Shown here in pieces: positions 1 to 7,342 of a DNA stretch of 64,000 nucleotides (position 1 is the first letter of the stretch; every line of letters begins with the position of its first letter). The translations under genes and the position numbers were made by a program. The DNA lies in the NCBI RefSeq assembly GCF_047785965.1, contig NZ_JBLOBF010000003.1:1-64000 (forward strand). The letters run 5' to 3'. The DNA comes from Caldisericum exile_A (lineage in GTDB: Bacteria > Caldisericota > Caldisericia > Caldisericales > Caldisericaceae). The notes beneath the pieces are model-generated. The model worked only from the letters and a program-made list of their open reading frames with translations. It had not been told where the DNA came from and did not search any database.

Positions 1-1268
1 GTGATAAAACTATTTTCAATGCAATTATTAAATCAGGCAAAATAACTAAAAGCGATGGGGTTAATGTTTTTCCTCCTTCTGGAGGAACCGCTCCATCTGC
101 TCCTTCTAATCTTTTTGCAATATCAATCTCAAGTTCTCAAATAAACCTAACCTGGGTTGATAATTCAGATAATGAAGATGGGTTCAAGATTGAAAGAAAG
201 AAAACGGGAGAGACTTATGCTGAAATAAAAACTTTACCAGCCAACACAACTTCATATTCCGATACAGGATTAAGCTCGAATACAACCTACTATTATAGAA
301 TAAGAGCATTTAACTCTTATGGAAATTCAAGCTATTCCAATGAAGTAAGTGTAAGTACTAAATCAGGTGATATATTACCTCCTAATCTTACTGTCACATA
401 TCCACAGCAGAATGCAATCCTCAATACGAAAAACTTCACAATCACAGGAACAACTGAACCAGGTGTAACATTGACAATTAATAATAACCCGGTTAGTGTT
501 GGTGCAGATGGAAGTTTCTCATATGATGCGGTGATTTCAGGCCCTGCCACTTTCACAATCATTGCAAAGGATATTGCAGGCAATGTTACCCAATTTGTTC
601 TTAATGTTTCTCTTGATACAACCCCACCCATACTTACGGTAACCGAACCTCATGCTTTCCAAGAAATCTACACTCAGTTTGTAATAGTAAAAGGTCAAAC
701 AGAAAAGAATGCAAAGGTAAAGATCAATGGAGTAGATATAACTCTCAATCCAGATTACTCATTCTCTTACCCGCTACAACTTACAACACAAGGGTCAAAT
801 ACGATTGAAGTTATTGCAGAGGATCTTGCAGGAAACAAGAATACAATAACTATCCCAATAACATATAAAAAGCCTAATAATGCAACAACTTTAATCATTC
901 TCCAGATAGGAAATCCTAATGCAGTAAAAAATGATGCAACTATAAAATTAGATGCAGCTCCATTTATTGATAACGGAAGAACAATGGTCCCCATACGTTT
1001 TATTTCTGAAGCATTTGGAGCTAAAGTTGAATGGGAACCGCCTAAAACGGTAACAGTTACATTCAGAGATACACAGATAATACTGCAAGTTGGCAATCTT
1101 AATGCTAGCGTAAGAAAAAAAGGCACCCCTGCCCAGCGTATAATTCTCGAAACTCCTCCAAAAATTGTTAGTGGAAGAACTTTCGTTCCGATAAGGTTCA
1201 TTGGCGAAGCTTTTGGAGCAACTGTAGACTGGGAACCAACAACAAAAACAATTAAAATTGTTCTATAA
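1..1268 (+). CDS. Large secreted protein, 3' part: FN3, Ig-like and copper-amine-oxidase-N-type domains
   Basis: The reading frame is open from the left edge of the window (codons in phase with position 3), so the gene starts outside it and only the last ~420 residues are seen. In order: a fibronectin type III domain (about nt 90-355, with TWVDNSDNEDGFKIER and the YYYRIRAFNSYG core), two bacterial Ig-like repeats (about nt 380-870, each closing with a D-x-AGN motif), then a C-terminal copper amine oxidase N-terminal-like domain (about nt 890-1268) with its typical doubled MVPIRFISEAFGA and FVPIRFIGEAFGA motifs. This architecture is usual in exported, surface-attached or S-layer-associated proteins of Gram-positive-like and thermophilic bacteria. 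The catalytic or adhesive part, if any, lies upstream, so the function cannot be named. Confidence 0.85.
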   Translation, partial: DKTIFNAIIKSGKITKSDGVNVFPPSGGTAPSAPSNLFAISISSSQINLTWVDNSDNEDGFKIERKKTGETYAEIKTLPANTTSYSDTGLSSNTTYYYRIRAFNSYGNSSYSNEVSVSTKSGDILPPNLTVTYPQQNAILNTKNFTITGTTEPGVTLTINNNPVSVGADGSFSYDAVISGPATFTIIAKDIAGNVTQFVLNVSLDTTPPILTVTEPHAFQEIYTQFVIVKGQTEKNAKVKINGVDITLNPDYSFSYPLQLTTQGSNTIEVIAEDLAGNKNTITIPITYKKPNNATTLIILQIGNPNAVKNDATIKLDAAPFIDNGRTMVPIRFISEAFGAKVEWEPPKTVTVTFRDTQIILQVGNLNASVRKKGTPAQRIILETPPKIVSGRTFVPIRFIGEAFGATVDWEPTTKTIKIVL

Positions 1269-1405
1269 TGCATTAGATTGAAGTAAAAATTCATTTAGTT
1301 CATTATTTTGCTTACAAAAAGGATAATGCGTACAAACTCTTGGCAGCAAATAATTTCTTACTAAAATGTTATTAAGTTATAAGGTTCGTGGAAAGGAGGT
1401 GAGAA

Positions 1406-1855
1406 ATGGCAAAAATTAAAGTGACATGTCCAAAGTGTGAACATCAATTCTGGATGGAGGACTATGAAAGTAAGGCATGTCCGAACTGCGGTTTTGTGTG
1501 TGTAGGCCCCAAGGTCAAGCTCGAGTCTTCAGGATGATTCATAACGGAGGCATGTGTAGAGGCTGCTGGTCTCCCAGACAATTGTAAGGAGTTAGTAAGT
1601 TTAAGGAGCTTTAGAGATGAACATTTAGCAAAAAGCGAAGAAGGAAGGAAAATAATAAGCGAGTATTATGAAGTAGCACCCAAAATTGTTGAAGCGACAA
1701 GAAGGAAAGAAGATAGCAATAAAATCTTCCACGCTATATTCAGTGAAATCAAGAAGATCGTTTCATTGTTAGAAATGGGAAACATGAGGGGAGATATTGA
1801 ATATTATAAGGATATGGTACTTAGGCTTAAAAAGAAATACATTGAAAACCTATAA
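1406..1855 (+). CDS. Zinc-ribbon/CFI-box protein interrupted by an in-frame TGA (possible selenoprotein or nonsense mutant)
   Basis: A strong ribosome site (GGAAAGGAGGTGAG) precedes ATG 1406. The first 43 codons encode a zinc ribbon (CPKC near residue 8, CPNC near residue 25) and end at TGA 1535-1537. The same frame stays open without another stop to TAA 1853. It continues FITEACVEAAGLPDNC, then a charged helical region including LRSFRDEHL and EYYEVAPKIVEA. I recognise this second part as the domain known as CFI-box, named for its leading Cys-Phe-Ile; the TGA stands exactly where that Cys should be. One base change from TGC or TGT, or recoding as selenocysteine, would explain it. Positions 1559-1573 can form a 5-bp stem with loop TGCTG, 26 nt after the TGA. 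Its function is unknown. Neighbouring genes are decayed, so a plain nonsense mutation is quite possible. Confidence 0.7.
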
Positions 1856-1867
1856 GGTAGGTGGAAA

Positions 1868-2493
1868 ATGTTAATATTTGGTCCTAATATAAAGGAAATC
1901 AAAGTTGAAGAACTCTTTTTGGATGAAAGTGAGGAAGTTCGAAAAGAATTCGTAGATACCTTTGGAAAGGGAAAGTTCTTTGGGGAACTTTTAATTGAAG
2001 ACATAGCAGGTGGAGAACTTGCTTGGGACACTGCCGCTGAAAGTATTGCAAAGATGGAGCCGTCAGCTGTTATTATTCCTATCCCTATCCTAATTCTTCT
2101 TTTGAAGGACAAATCTATAAATGTTCGAGATGGAGCAGCTGAAGTCCTTGAGAAATAGGAGCCCCGGTAGTAGCACCCCTCATCCAAGCTCTGGGTTCCG
2201 AATCTGAACTTATTCGAGATAGAGCAGCAAGAGTTCTCGGAAAGATAGGAGCCCGGGCTGCGGTAGAACCTCTTATCCAAACTATAAATGAAGATGATCT
2301 TGTACGGGTAAAAGCAGTAAGGGCTCTTGCGATGATAGGGGATGCAAAAAGTTCTGCTAAAACTTTAATTCAGGCTTTGAATGATAAATCTAATGAGGTT
2401 CAGAAAGCTGCAAAGGAGGCACTGGAACAATTGAGGGAAATCAAGAAATTTTACTCAACACTTAGAAAAAACGTTAATTATGTTAACTCATGA
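1868..2493 (+). pseudogene. HEAT-repeat protein with a one-base frameshift
   Basis: ATG 1868 follows GTAGGTGG. The first frame runs to a TAG at 2156-2158 (96 residues) and ends in VRDGAAEVLEK. The next frame begins at once with the expected continuation IGAPVVAPLIQALGSE and runs to TGA 2491. Restoring a single A in the AAA run at 2153-2155 fuses the two into a ~208-residue protein with about four HEAT or PBS-lyase-type repeats (PLIQAL, IRDRAARVLGKIGA, VEPLIQTINEDD, VRVKAVRALAMIGD). HEAT repeats are protein-binding scaffolds, so no specific partner can be named. The gene lies 12 bp after the CFI-box gene and was probably co-transcribed with it. The break is either a real mutation, in keeping with decay of this zone, or a homopolymer sequencing error. 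Confidence 0.75.
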
Positions 2494-3627
2494 CTATGAT
2501 TCCTTTGAAAATTATAGAGTGTGCAATGATTTCTGAAATCACGATAAATTCTTCTTATGAATGGAAATTCTGGAGGAAAACAGTGAAGCTGAAAATTCGA
2601 TGTTGCATAATCTCTGTACAGGAGTATCTGAAAAATCCTATTTTGTCACCCCGAATTTATTTCAGGGTCTCTCGACTTGTTGATTTTATCGGATGCTGAA
2701 ACAATCCTGAAACAAGTTCAGGACTAAAGGTTCACCGGGACTAAAGATCCACCAGTATGGTGTTTTATTCCATTTCCACACTTTTTCAGAGATCTCGAAT
2801 AAGTTACGATACATATGAGACTACCATCTCTATTTTTAGTATAAAATTTTTGAAAGGACGATTCATATAAACATTTCCTTAATTATCTTCCAGCCACCAA
2901 AGCTTCTTTTATTTTCTCTTTGTAGACAATTTTCGTTTTTCGTTGTTTTGCATTGCTATAAGCTTTTGGTGTTTTTTGTATTTACTTTTCCATCTTTTAG
3001 TTATCAACTCCTTTTTCAATTTGAAAGCATACTTAAATATGGGCAAACTGTTTTCGTGGTTATGGAAGTCTCCACTCCCTCGGCACCGTCAAGAACTACG
3101 ACAGAAATAGGAGAATCTTTAAATTCATTTATCCACTTAAAAAAGAGTTAATAACTAAGAGGTAAATGTTATTAAGAGTTTGGTTTTCCTTTTATCAGAG
3201 GGATCGTCTTGTAACAGAAGGCAACTTCTCATTAAAGTATGTGTTGGGAATTAAAACAAAGACTAAGGGAAGAAGAAGAGTAAATACCTTTGTAGAATCA
3301 CAATGAATTTAAAAATAAGAGAAGTTAACTTCTCCTTATAAGTGCTGCATCTAAGTGCCTCAAATTAAAACCTTTATGAAAAATTTTACTCTTGACACAA
3401 CTTTTTTCTCTCCCCTCTGCATATTTTACTCTTTTGGAACCTGCTCACGAAGATTGCAGGTTTACTTCTTTGTAATCTGCACTTTTTATCAGCAGGTTTC
3501 AGAGGAGGATTCGTAGGAAAGGAGTATTCATATGAAAAGAGTAATGAATACAGAGGAGTAAGCAAATACAAAAGAATATTCTGCGGAAAGAAATGCACAG
3601 AATATAACGGTAAAAAAATCGCTCAAT
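2494..3627. other. 1.1-kb stretch without recognisable genes
   Basis: No open frame here has a credible start, ribosome site or family resemblance. A short palindromic repeat lies near 2640-2730 (listed separately). The frames between about 3020 and 3310 read like remnants of something coding, but I could not identify it. The left neighbour is frameshifted and the right neighbour truncated, which fits a zone of gene decay. Confidence 0.5.
2638..2730. repeat. Palindromic intergenic repeat of the CCTGAA/TTCAGG type
   Basis: A left arm CCGAATTTATTTCAGGGTCT (about 2651-2670) is followed after ~35 bp by an inverted arm ATCCTGAAACAAGTTCAGGA (about 2704-2723). The arms are mutually complementary at their cores (TTTCAGG with CCTGAAA). 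Elements with almost this wording are common intergenic palindromes in many bacterial genomes. No coding role is evident. Confidence 0.45.
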
Positions 3628-3933
3628 TTAAGTAAGAGAAAGTTCCTTTCCTAAGTTTATGTCAAGTGTAGGTTCGCCATCAGGTACAAATGTTATATAA
3701 TCAATTTTCTCTTTTCTTGATAGAACATCTTCTACTTTTATTTTAACAGCGTTAAATACATCTTCTGGGTCATAGAAGGCTTGTCTTATTTTAGTCATTT
3801 TTAGGTTTCTTCCAAGTTGACAATAGACGCATGAATATGTGCAAATTTTAGGAGGAATGTTATTTATACCAAGGCTTCTTCCAAGCCTTCTTGAGGGCAC
3901 AGGTCCAAATGCAATTTCTTTAATGTTTTTCAT
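3628..3933 (-). pseudogene. Radical SAM protein (COG0731-like), N-terminal fragment
   Basis: The protein begins with the conserved opening FGPVPSRRLGRSLGI and carries the radical SAM cluster motif CTYSCVYC (C-x3-C-x2-C), which binds the 4Fe-4S cluster that cleaves S-adenosylmethionine. It reaches the next family motif, GEPTLDINLG, and then stops after about 100 residues. Family members are about 240-300 residues long, so the C-terminal two thirds of the barrel are missing and the product cannot be active. I chose the third in-frame ATG (3933) because a TATAAT-like box at 3947-3952 overlaps the earliest ATG. The truncation lies a few bases from an AT-rich motif (about 3608-3626) that resembles the repeats flanking the 28-32.5 kb island. 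Confidence 0.7.
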
Positions 3934-4011
3934 AACTTTCATTCTCATTATAACACATTTTTTAGATTTACTACAAAAGAATATTTTTTTAAATTATGTT
4001 TAGCAAATGGT

Positions 4012-4041
4012 TTGACAAATTGAGTTATTATCTGGTATAAT
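4012..4041 (+). promoter_or_regulatory. Sigma-70-type promoter of the GT2-PilZ gene, near-leaderless
   Basis: TTGACA at 4012-4017 and TATAAT at 4036-4041 are separated by 18 bp. Transcription would start around 4048, only ~2 bases before the ATG at 4050, and there is no Shine-Dalgarno sequence. Confidence 0.75.
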
Positions 4042-4049
4042 ATAAAGCT

Positions 4050-5636
4050 ATGTATTTGAACACTACCTTTTTGACAATTATTTTGCTTTTTGTAGGAACT
4101 TATTACCTTTTTCTTTTTATTGTAGCGCTTTATACAGGAGAAATAAAGAAAGGAAAGAATGAAAATTTCTTTTACTTTCTAATAATTCCAGCCAAAAACG
4201 AAGAGAATGTAATTGCAAGGACAATAGAAGCTTGTTTAAGATTAAAAGGTGATAACTTTAGGTTAGTAGTTGTTGATGATGCCTCAAATGACAGGACTCC
4301 CTTTATTGTAAAATCGTTTGCGAAAAATGATTCCAAGGTCATTTTATTAAATAGAGATCCTAACGAGCCAAAGAGGGGAAAAGGAGCAGTCTTAAACTAT
4401 GCTTTTCAACAAATAAAACTTGCAATAGACTATAATTTCCTTGAGCCTTTTAACTTAGATAAGGAATTTTTCTCTCAATTTGATAAAGATCATGTAATAA
4501 TTGGCGTTTTTGATGCAGATGCTAAGCCAAGCGAAAATATGCTTTTTGAGATTTCACAAATCTTTTCGAATTTAAATGTTAGCGCAGTTCAAACTGCTGT
4601 AAGAATTTCTAATCGAGATCAATCCTTACTTTCTAAGATGCAGGATATCGAATTTTTAGGTTTTAGTAGAATCATCCAAAAAGCGCGTTCAAGATTTGGA
4701 AGTGTTGGGCTTGGAGGCAATGGGCAGTTCTCAAAGTTCTCCTCGCTTGAAAGTATTGGAGAAATGCCTTGGGGACAAACCCTAACAGAAGATTTTGAAT
4801 TAGGATTAAGGATGATTTCAAATGGGATGAGGCTGTATTATACAGATAATGCAATAGTGGAACAAGAAGGTGTTATAACTTTGAAAGCCCTTTTCAAACA
4901 AAGGACAAGATGGCTTCAAGGTCATTTCACAAATTGGAAATATATACCATCAGTTTTGCGTTCAAAGTCATCTCTAATTACAAAAATTGATACTTTCATT
5001 TATATTGTTTTCGTATCGGTTGTCTTTCTTGTTGGATTGTCGCTTACGCTTTCTTTTCTGAGTATTTTAAAGCTTATTATGGTTAAAAATAGTATGCTTG
5101 AGCCTTTTTACAACAAGCACTACCTTTTGGGACTTCTTGCGCTACTTTTTTACTCTTTTGCCTTTATTCCAATGTTTGTTTATAGCGTGTTTGAGTATTA
5201 CAATGAAAACGGATTTTTTGAAAAAATTTCTTATATACTACTATTTGCTCTGTATACCTATATTTGGCTTCCTGCAGGTGTCTTTGGGCTTTATAGAATT
5301 GCAACAGGAAAGACTGAGTGGGTTAAGACATCTCGTGTGACAAGTTATATCCCATCTTTTGCTAATGTTGATAATGATACTTCGCAATATTTTGTTGAAA
5401 GACGAAGATTCCCGAGATTTACGTTTCATTCTTTTACTTTTGCAAGTCCAAAAGTTTTGTGTTTTTTGGACAATTTATCTCAAGGTGGCGCAAAGGTCAT
5501 ATTTCCGAAAGATGTTGAGCTGATTCAAGATGTTTTAGAAATTAGCGTGCCTTTGTATGGTAAAAAACGCACGAGGATTGTTTGGCAAAAGATGAACGAT
5601 AATTTTATCGAAGCAGGTGTTGAATTTGTAAGTTAG
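4050..5636 (+). CDS. Membrane GT2 glycosyltransferase with C-terminal PilZ domain
   Basis: A processive-type family 2 glycosyltransferase. Residues 1-30 form a membrane helix. The catalytic domain (about 40-300) has VVDDAS (74-79), the metal-binding DAD (155-157), the catalytic TED (246-248) and the acceptor-binding QRTRW (284-288), as in BcsA-like cellulose or exopolysaccharide synthases. Three further membrane helices follow (about 313-340, 356-383, 393-417). The C-terminus (450-528) is a PilZ domain with RRRFPRF (R-x3-R) and DNLSQGG (D/N-x-S-x2-G), which together bind cyclic di-GMP. By family, it should polymerise or transfer sugars from a nucleotide sugar at the cytoplasmic membrane when c-di-GMP is present. 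It stands alone behind its own promoter with no polysaccharide operon around it, so the polymer is unknown. PAS-GGDEF and degenerate GGDEF genes lie at 36.6-38.8 kb. Confidence 0.88.
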   Translation: MYLNTTFLTIILLFVGTYYLFLFIVALYTGEIKKGKNENFFYFLIIPAKNEENVIARTIEACLRLKGDNFRLVVVDDASNDRTPFIVKSFAKNDSKVILLNRDPNEPKRGKGAVLNYAFQQIKLAIDYNFLEPFNLDKEFFSQFDKDHVIIGVFDADAKPSENMLFEISQIFSNLNVSAVQTAVRISNRDQSLLSKMQDIEFLGFSRIIQKARSRFGSVGLGGNGQFSKFSSLESIGEMPWGQTLTEDFELGLRMISNGMRLYYTDNAIVEQEGVITLKALFKQRTRWLQGHFTNWKYIPSVLRSKSSLITKIDTFIYIVFVSVVFLVGLSLTLSFLSILKLIMVKNSMLEPFYNKHYLLGLLALLFYSFAFIPMFVYSVFEYYNENGFFEKISYILLFALYTYIWLPAGVFGLYRIATGKTEWVKTSRVTSYIPSFANVDNDTSQYFVERRRFPRFTFHSFTFASPKVLCFLDNLSQGGAKVIFPKDVELIQDVLEISVPLYGKKRTRIVWQKMNDNFIEAGVEFVS

Positions 5637-5768
5637 ATACTTTAACTTCTTCTGCCTGATTTTAAATAGCCAATTTCCACATGTTTTATGACATATTAAC
5701 TTTTCAGTTTTTAATTATTTTCAAAAGCCTTTAAGAATTAGATGTTTCTTATTATGTCCTTTACCCTC

Positions 5769-5796
5769 TTGACTATTATGAGCATATGCTTATAAT
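5769..5796 (+). promoter_or_regulatory. Promoter of the DUF134 operon with a palindromic operator candidate
   Basis: TTGACT (5769-5774) and TATAAT (5791-5796) are spaced by 16 bp. The spacer holds the perfect palindrome AGCATATGCT (5781-5790), which sits inside an 18-bp near-palindrome at 5777-5794. A repressor bound here would block the promoter; the HTH protein encoded next is an obvious candidate. Confidence 0.75.
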
Positions 5797-5813
5797 ATAG
5801 TGAAGGTGTTAAT

Positions 5814-6275
5814 ATGACAAGACCAAGATTTAGAAGAAGAATTGGTTGGCTTCCTCGCCTTGATTACTTTGTACCTGCTTCTCAGAGCAGTGACGGTGTT
5901 GAAGAAGTTATACTTACTCTTGACGAGTTAGAGGCAATTCGCCTTGCCGACCTTGAGGGGCTTTACCAAGAGGAAGCTTCTCAAAGAATGAATATTTCAA
6001 GACAAACATTTGGAAGGATTATTGATTCTGCACATAGAAAAATTGCAGATGCCATTGTAAATGGGAAGGCAATAAGAATTGAAGGCGGTCCTGTTGAATT
6101 TGACGAAAAGGCTTTAGAAAATGCAATAGGTGATTACTGTGTATGCCCAAATTGTGGTTTTATAAAGAAGCATGAAAGAGGTGTGCCCTGTAGGTTTGAA
6201 ATTTGTCCTAAATGTGGGACTCATCTTACAAGGAAAATTAGTTTGAATAACAATAAAATGAAAGGAGGTGAATAG
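5814..6275 (+). CDS. DUF134 (UPF0251) HTH DNA-binding protein
   Basis: The opening MTRPRFRRRIGWLP and the helix-turn-helix stretch LTLDELEAIRLADLEGL followed by NISRQTFGRII (about residues 35-75) are diagnostic of the DUF134 family, whose fold resembles sigma-70 region 4. The C-terminal third carries CVCPNC, a Cys at 128 and CPKC, a likely zinc or Fe-S binding knuckle. It is the first gene of an operon with DUF5320, NifX-like, ferredoxin and MinD-type genes, a partnership seen repeatedly in anaerobes. I infer that it is a metal- or redox-responsive regulator of this operon acting at the palindrome 20 bp upstream; no member has a role that I can cite with certainty. The ribosome site is GAAGGTG, 8 bp upstream. 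Confidence 0.85.
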   Translation: MTRPRFRRRIGWLPRLDYFVPASQSSDGVEEVILTLDELEAIRLADLEGLYQEEASQRMNISRQTFGRIIDSAHRKIADAIVNGKAIRIEGGPVEFDEKALENAIGDYCVCPNCGFIKKHERGVPCRFEICPKCGTHLTRKISLNNNKMKGGE

Positions 6276-6277
6276 GT

Positions 6278-6604
6278 ATGCCTTTAGGAGACAGAACAGG
6301 ACCTCTTGGCTATGGTCCAAGAACAGGAAGAGGTTTAGGCTATTGTGCAGGGTATGGAGTGCCAGGTTATCTTAATCCTATAGGGAGAGGATTTTTTGGT
6401 CGAGGCTTTGGTTTCGGCAGAGGTTTTGGGTTTGGTCGTGGCTTTGGTTGGGGTGGAAGATTTATCCCTTACTACGCATATCCTTATAGATACAGTGCTG
6501 TAGATGAAAAGACAATTCTTACAGAAGAGATGAAGATATTAGAAAATGAACTCAATGCAATAAAAGCTCGCCTTGCTGATTTAGAAAAGGAAAAAGAGGC
6601 ATAA
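6278..6604 (+). CDS. DUF5320 glycine-rich protein with C-terminal coiled coil
   Basis: It starts with the family signature MPLGDRTGPLGYGPRTGRG. A low-complexity block of repeated RGFGFG units follows (about residues 40-65), then an aromatic patch and a predicted coiled coil (about 75-108, rich in E, K and L). The protein is small (108 aa), with no enzymatic motif, no membrane segment and a single Cys (C24). DUF5320 genes usually sit beside NifX/NifB-family and MinD-like ATPase genes, as here. I infer a structural or scaffold role in handling a metal cofactor; function is not known. The ribosome site GAAAGGAGGTG overlaps the end of the DUF134 gene, so the two are translationally close. Confidence 0.8.
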   Translation: MPLGDRTGPLGYGPRTGRGLGYCAGYGVPGYLNPIGRGFFGRGFGFGRGFGFGRGFGWGGRFIPYYAYPYRYSAVDEKTILTEEMKILENELNAIKARLADLEKEKEA

Positions 6605-6612
6605 AAAAGAAA

Positions 6613-6632
6613 CCCCGGGTGAAAGCCCGGGG
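6613..6632 (+). terminator. Intercistronic GC-rich hairpin
   Basis: A perfect 7-bp stem CCCCGGG / CCCGGGG with loop TGAAAG lies 8 bp after the DUF5320 stop. It is followed by AAATTTTA, a weak U tract. It could be a partial terminator or an mRNA stabiliser that separates expression of the first two genes from the NifX-like gene. Confidence 0.6.
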
Positions 6633-6651
6633 AAATTTTAGGAGGTGAAAT

Positions 6652-6972
6652 ATGATTGTTGCAATTACTTCAAGTGGCAATACACTTGATTCAATGGTTG
6701 ATCCGAGATTTGGAAGATGTCCTTATTTCATAATTGTTGATACTGATACTATGCAGTTTAAAGTAATCGAAAATAGTGGTATGGGGCGTCAAGGTGGTGC
6801 TGGGGTAAATGCTGCACAGCTCCTTGTTGACGAAGGAGTTCAGGTTTTAATAAGTGGTAATGTTGGACCTAATGCCGAGCAAGCTCTAAAAAGTGGTGGT
6901 ATAAGGATTATAACAGGAGTCTCAGGAACTGTGAAAGAAGTAATAGAGAAATTAAAGCGAGGTGAAATTTAG
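6652..6972 (+). CDS. NifX/NafY-like dinitrogenase iron-molybdenum cofactor family protein
   Basis: The 106-residue protein matches the small NifX/NifB-C/NafY fold throughout: IAITSSGNTLDSMVDPRFGR at the start, CPYFIIVD, GGAGVNAAQLLVDEGVQVLISG and GPNAEQAL. Members bind iron-molybdenum cofactor precursors in nitrogen fixers. Stand-alone versions next to MinD ATPases are widespread in non-fixing anaerobes, where the ligand is unknown. No nif structural genes are present in the window. The ribosome site TAGGAGGTG is 6-7 bp from the ATG. The stop lies one base before the ATG chosen for the ferredoxin gene. Confidence 0.88.
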   Translation: MIVAITSSGNTLDSMVDPRFGRCPYFIIVDTDTMQFKVIENSGMGRQGGAGVNAAQLLVDEGVQVLISGNVGPNAEQALKSGGIRIITGVSGTVKEVIEKLKRGEI

Positions 6973-6973
6973 T

Positions 6974-7339
6974 ATGCGTTATGTTTTAAGAGGAAGTGGC
7001 TTTCACCGACGGCGTCAAGGTAGAGGTCTTGGAAGAGGTATGGGTTATGGAAGGATAGCATTTCTAAATGAGCCTGGTATTCACAATGAAAAACCTTTCG
7101 AAACAAATCAAGATAATCTTAAAAACTTAAACACAACATTTACAGAGACTTATTCCAAAAAGGCATATGTTAATGAAGCAAGGTGTATTGGTTGCGGCAT
7201 TTGTGAAAATGCCTGTGGTTTTCATGCAATAAAAGTGCAAAACGGAGTTGCAAAAGTTGATATTGAAAAATGCACAGGTTGCGGTGATTGTGTACGTGTC
7301 TGTCCAAGAGGTGCAATATCTTTACAAGAAAATAGGTGA
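6974..7339 (+). CDS. Two-cluster 4Fe-4S ferredoxin
   Basis: The N-terminal ~60 residues are Arg/Gly-rich and poorly conserved. The C-terminus is a bacterial ferredoxin domain with CIGCGICENACG and CTGCGDCVRVCP, which bind two 4Fe-4S clusters. ATG 6974 is preferred over the in-frame GTG at 6962, because GAGGTG at 6960-6965 is well placed for 6974 and the GTG lies inside that ribosome site. The third cysteine run reads CENACG rather than the usual C-x3-C-P. It probably passes electrons to, or exchanges clusters with, the adjacent MinD-like ATPases. Confidence 0.85.
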   Translation: MRYVLRGSGFHRRRQGRGLGRGMGYGRIAFLNEPGIHNEKPFETNQDNLKNLNTTFTETYSKKAYVNEARCIGCGICENACGFHAIKVQNGVAKVDIEKCTGCGDCVRVCPRGAISLQENR

Positions 7340-7342
7340 GTT

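Noticed and set aside
767..1294. Long minus-strand open frame opposite the secreted-protein gene
   Set aside because: It mirrors the coding strand, which shows clear FN3, Ig and copper-amine-oxidase-N motifs.
1804..2280. Minus-strand open frame opposite the HEAT-repeat gene
   Set aside because: Low-complexity Ser/Phe-rich product typical of an antisense shadow; the plus strand has recognisable repeats.
2948..3151. Short open frame in the decayed zone
   Set aside because: No ribosome site and a hydrophobic random-looking start; possibly part of a remnant but not assignable.
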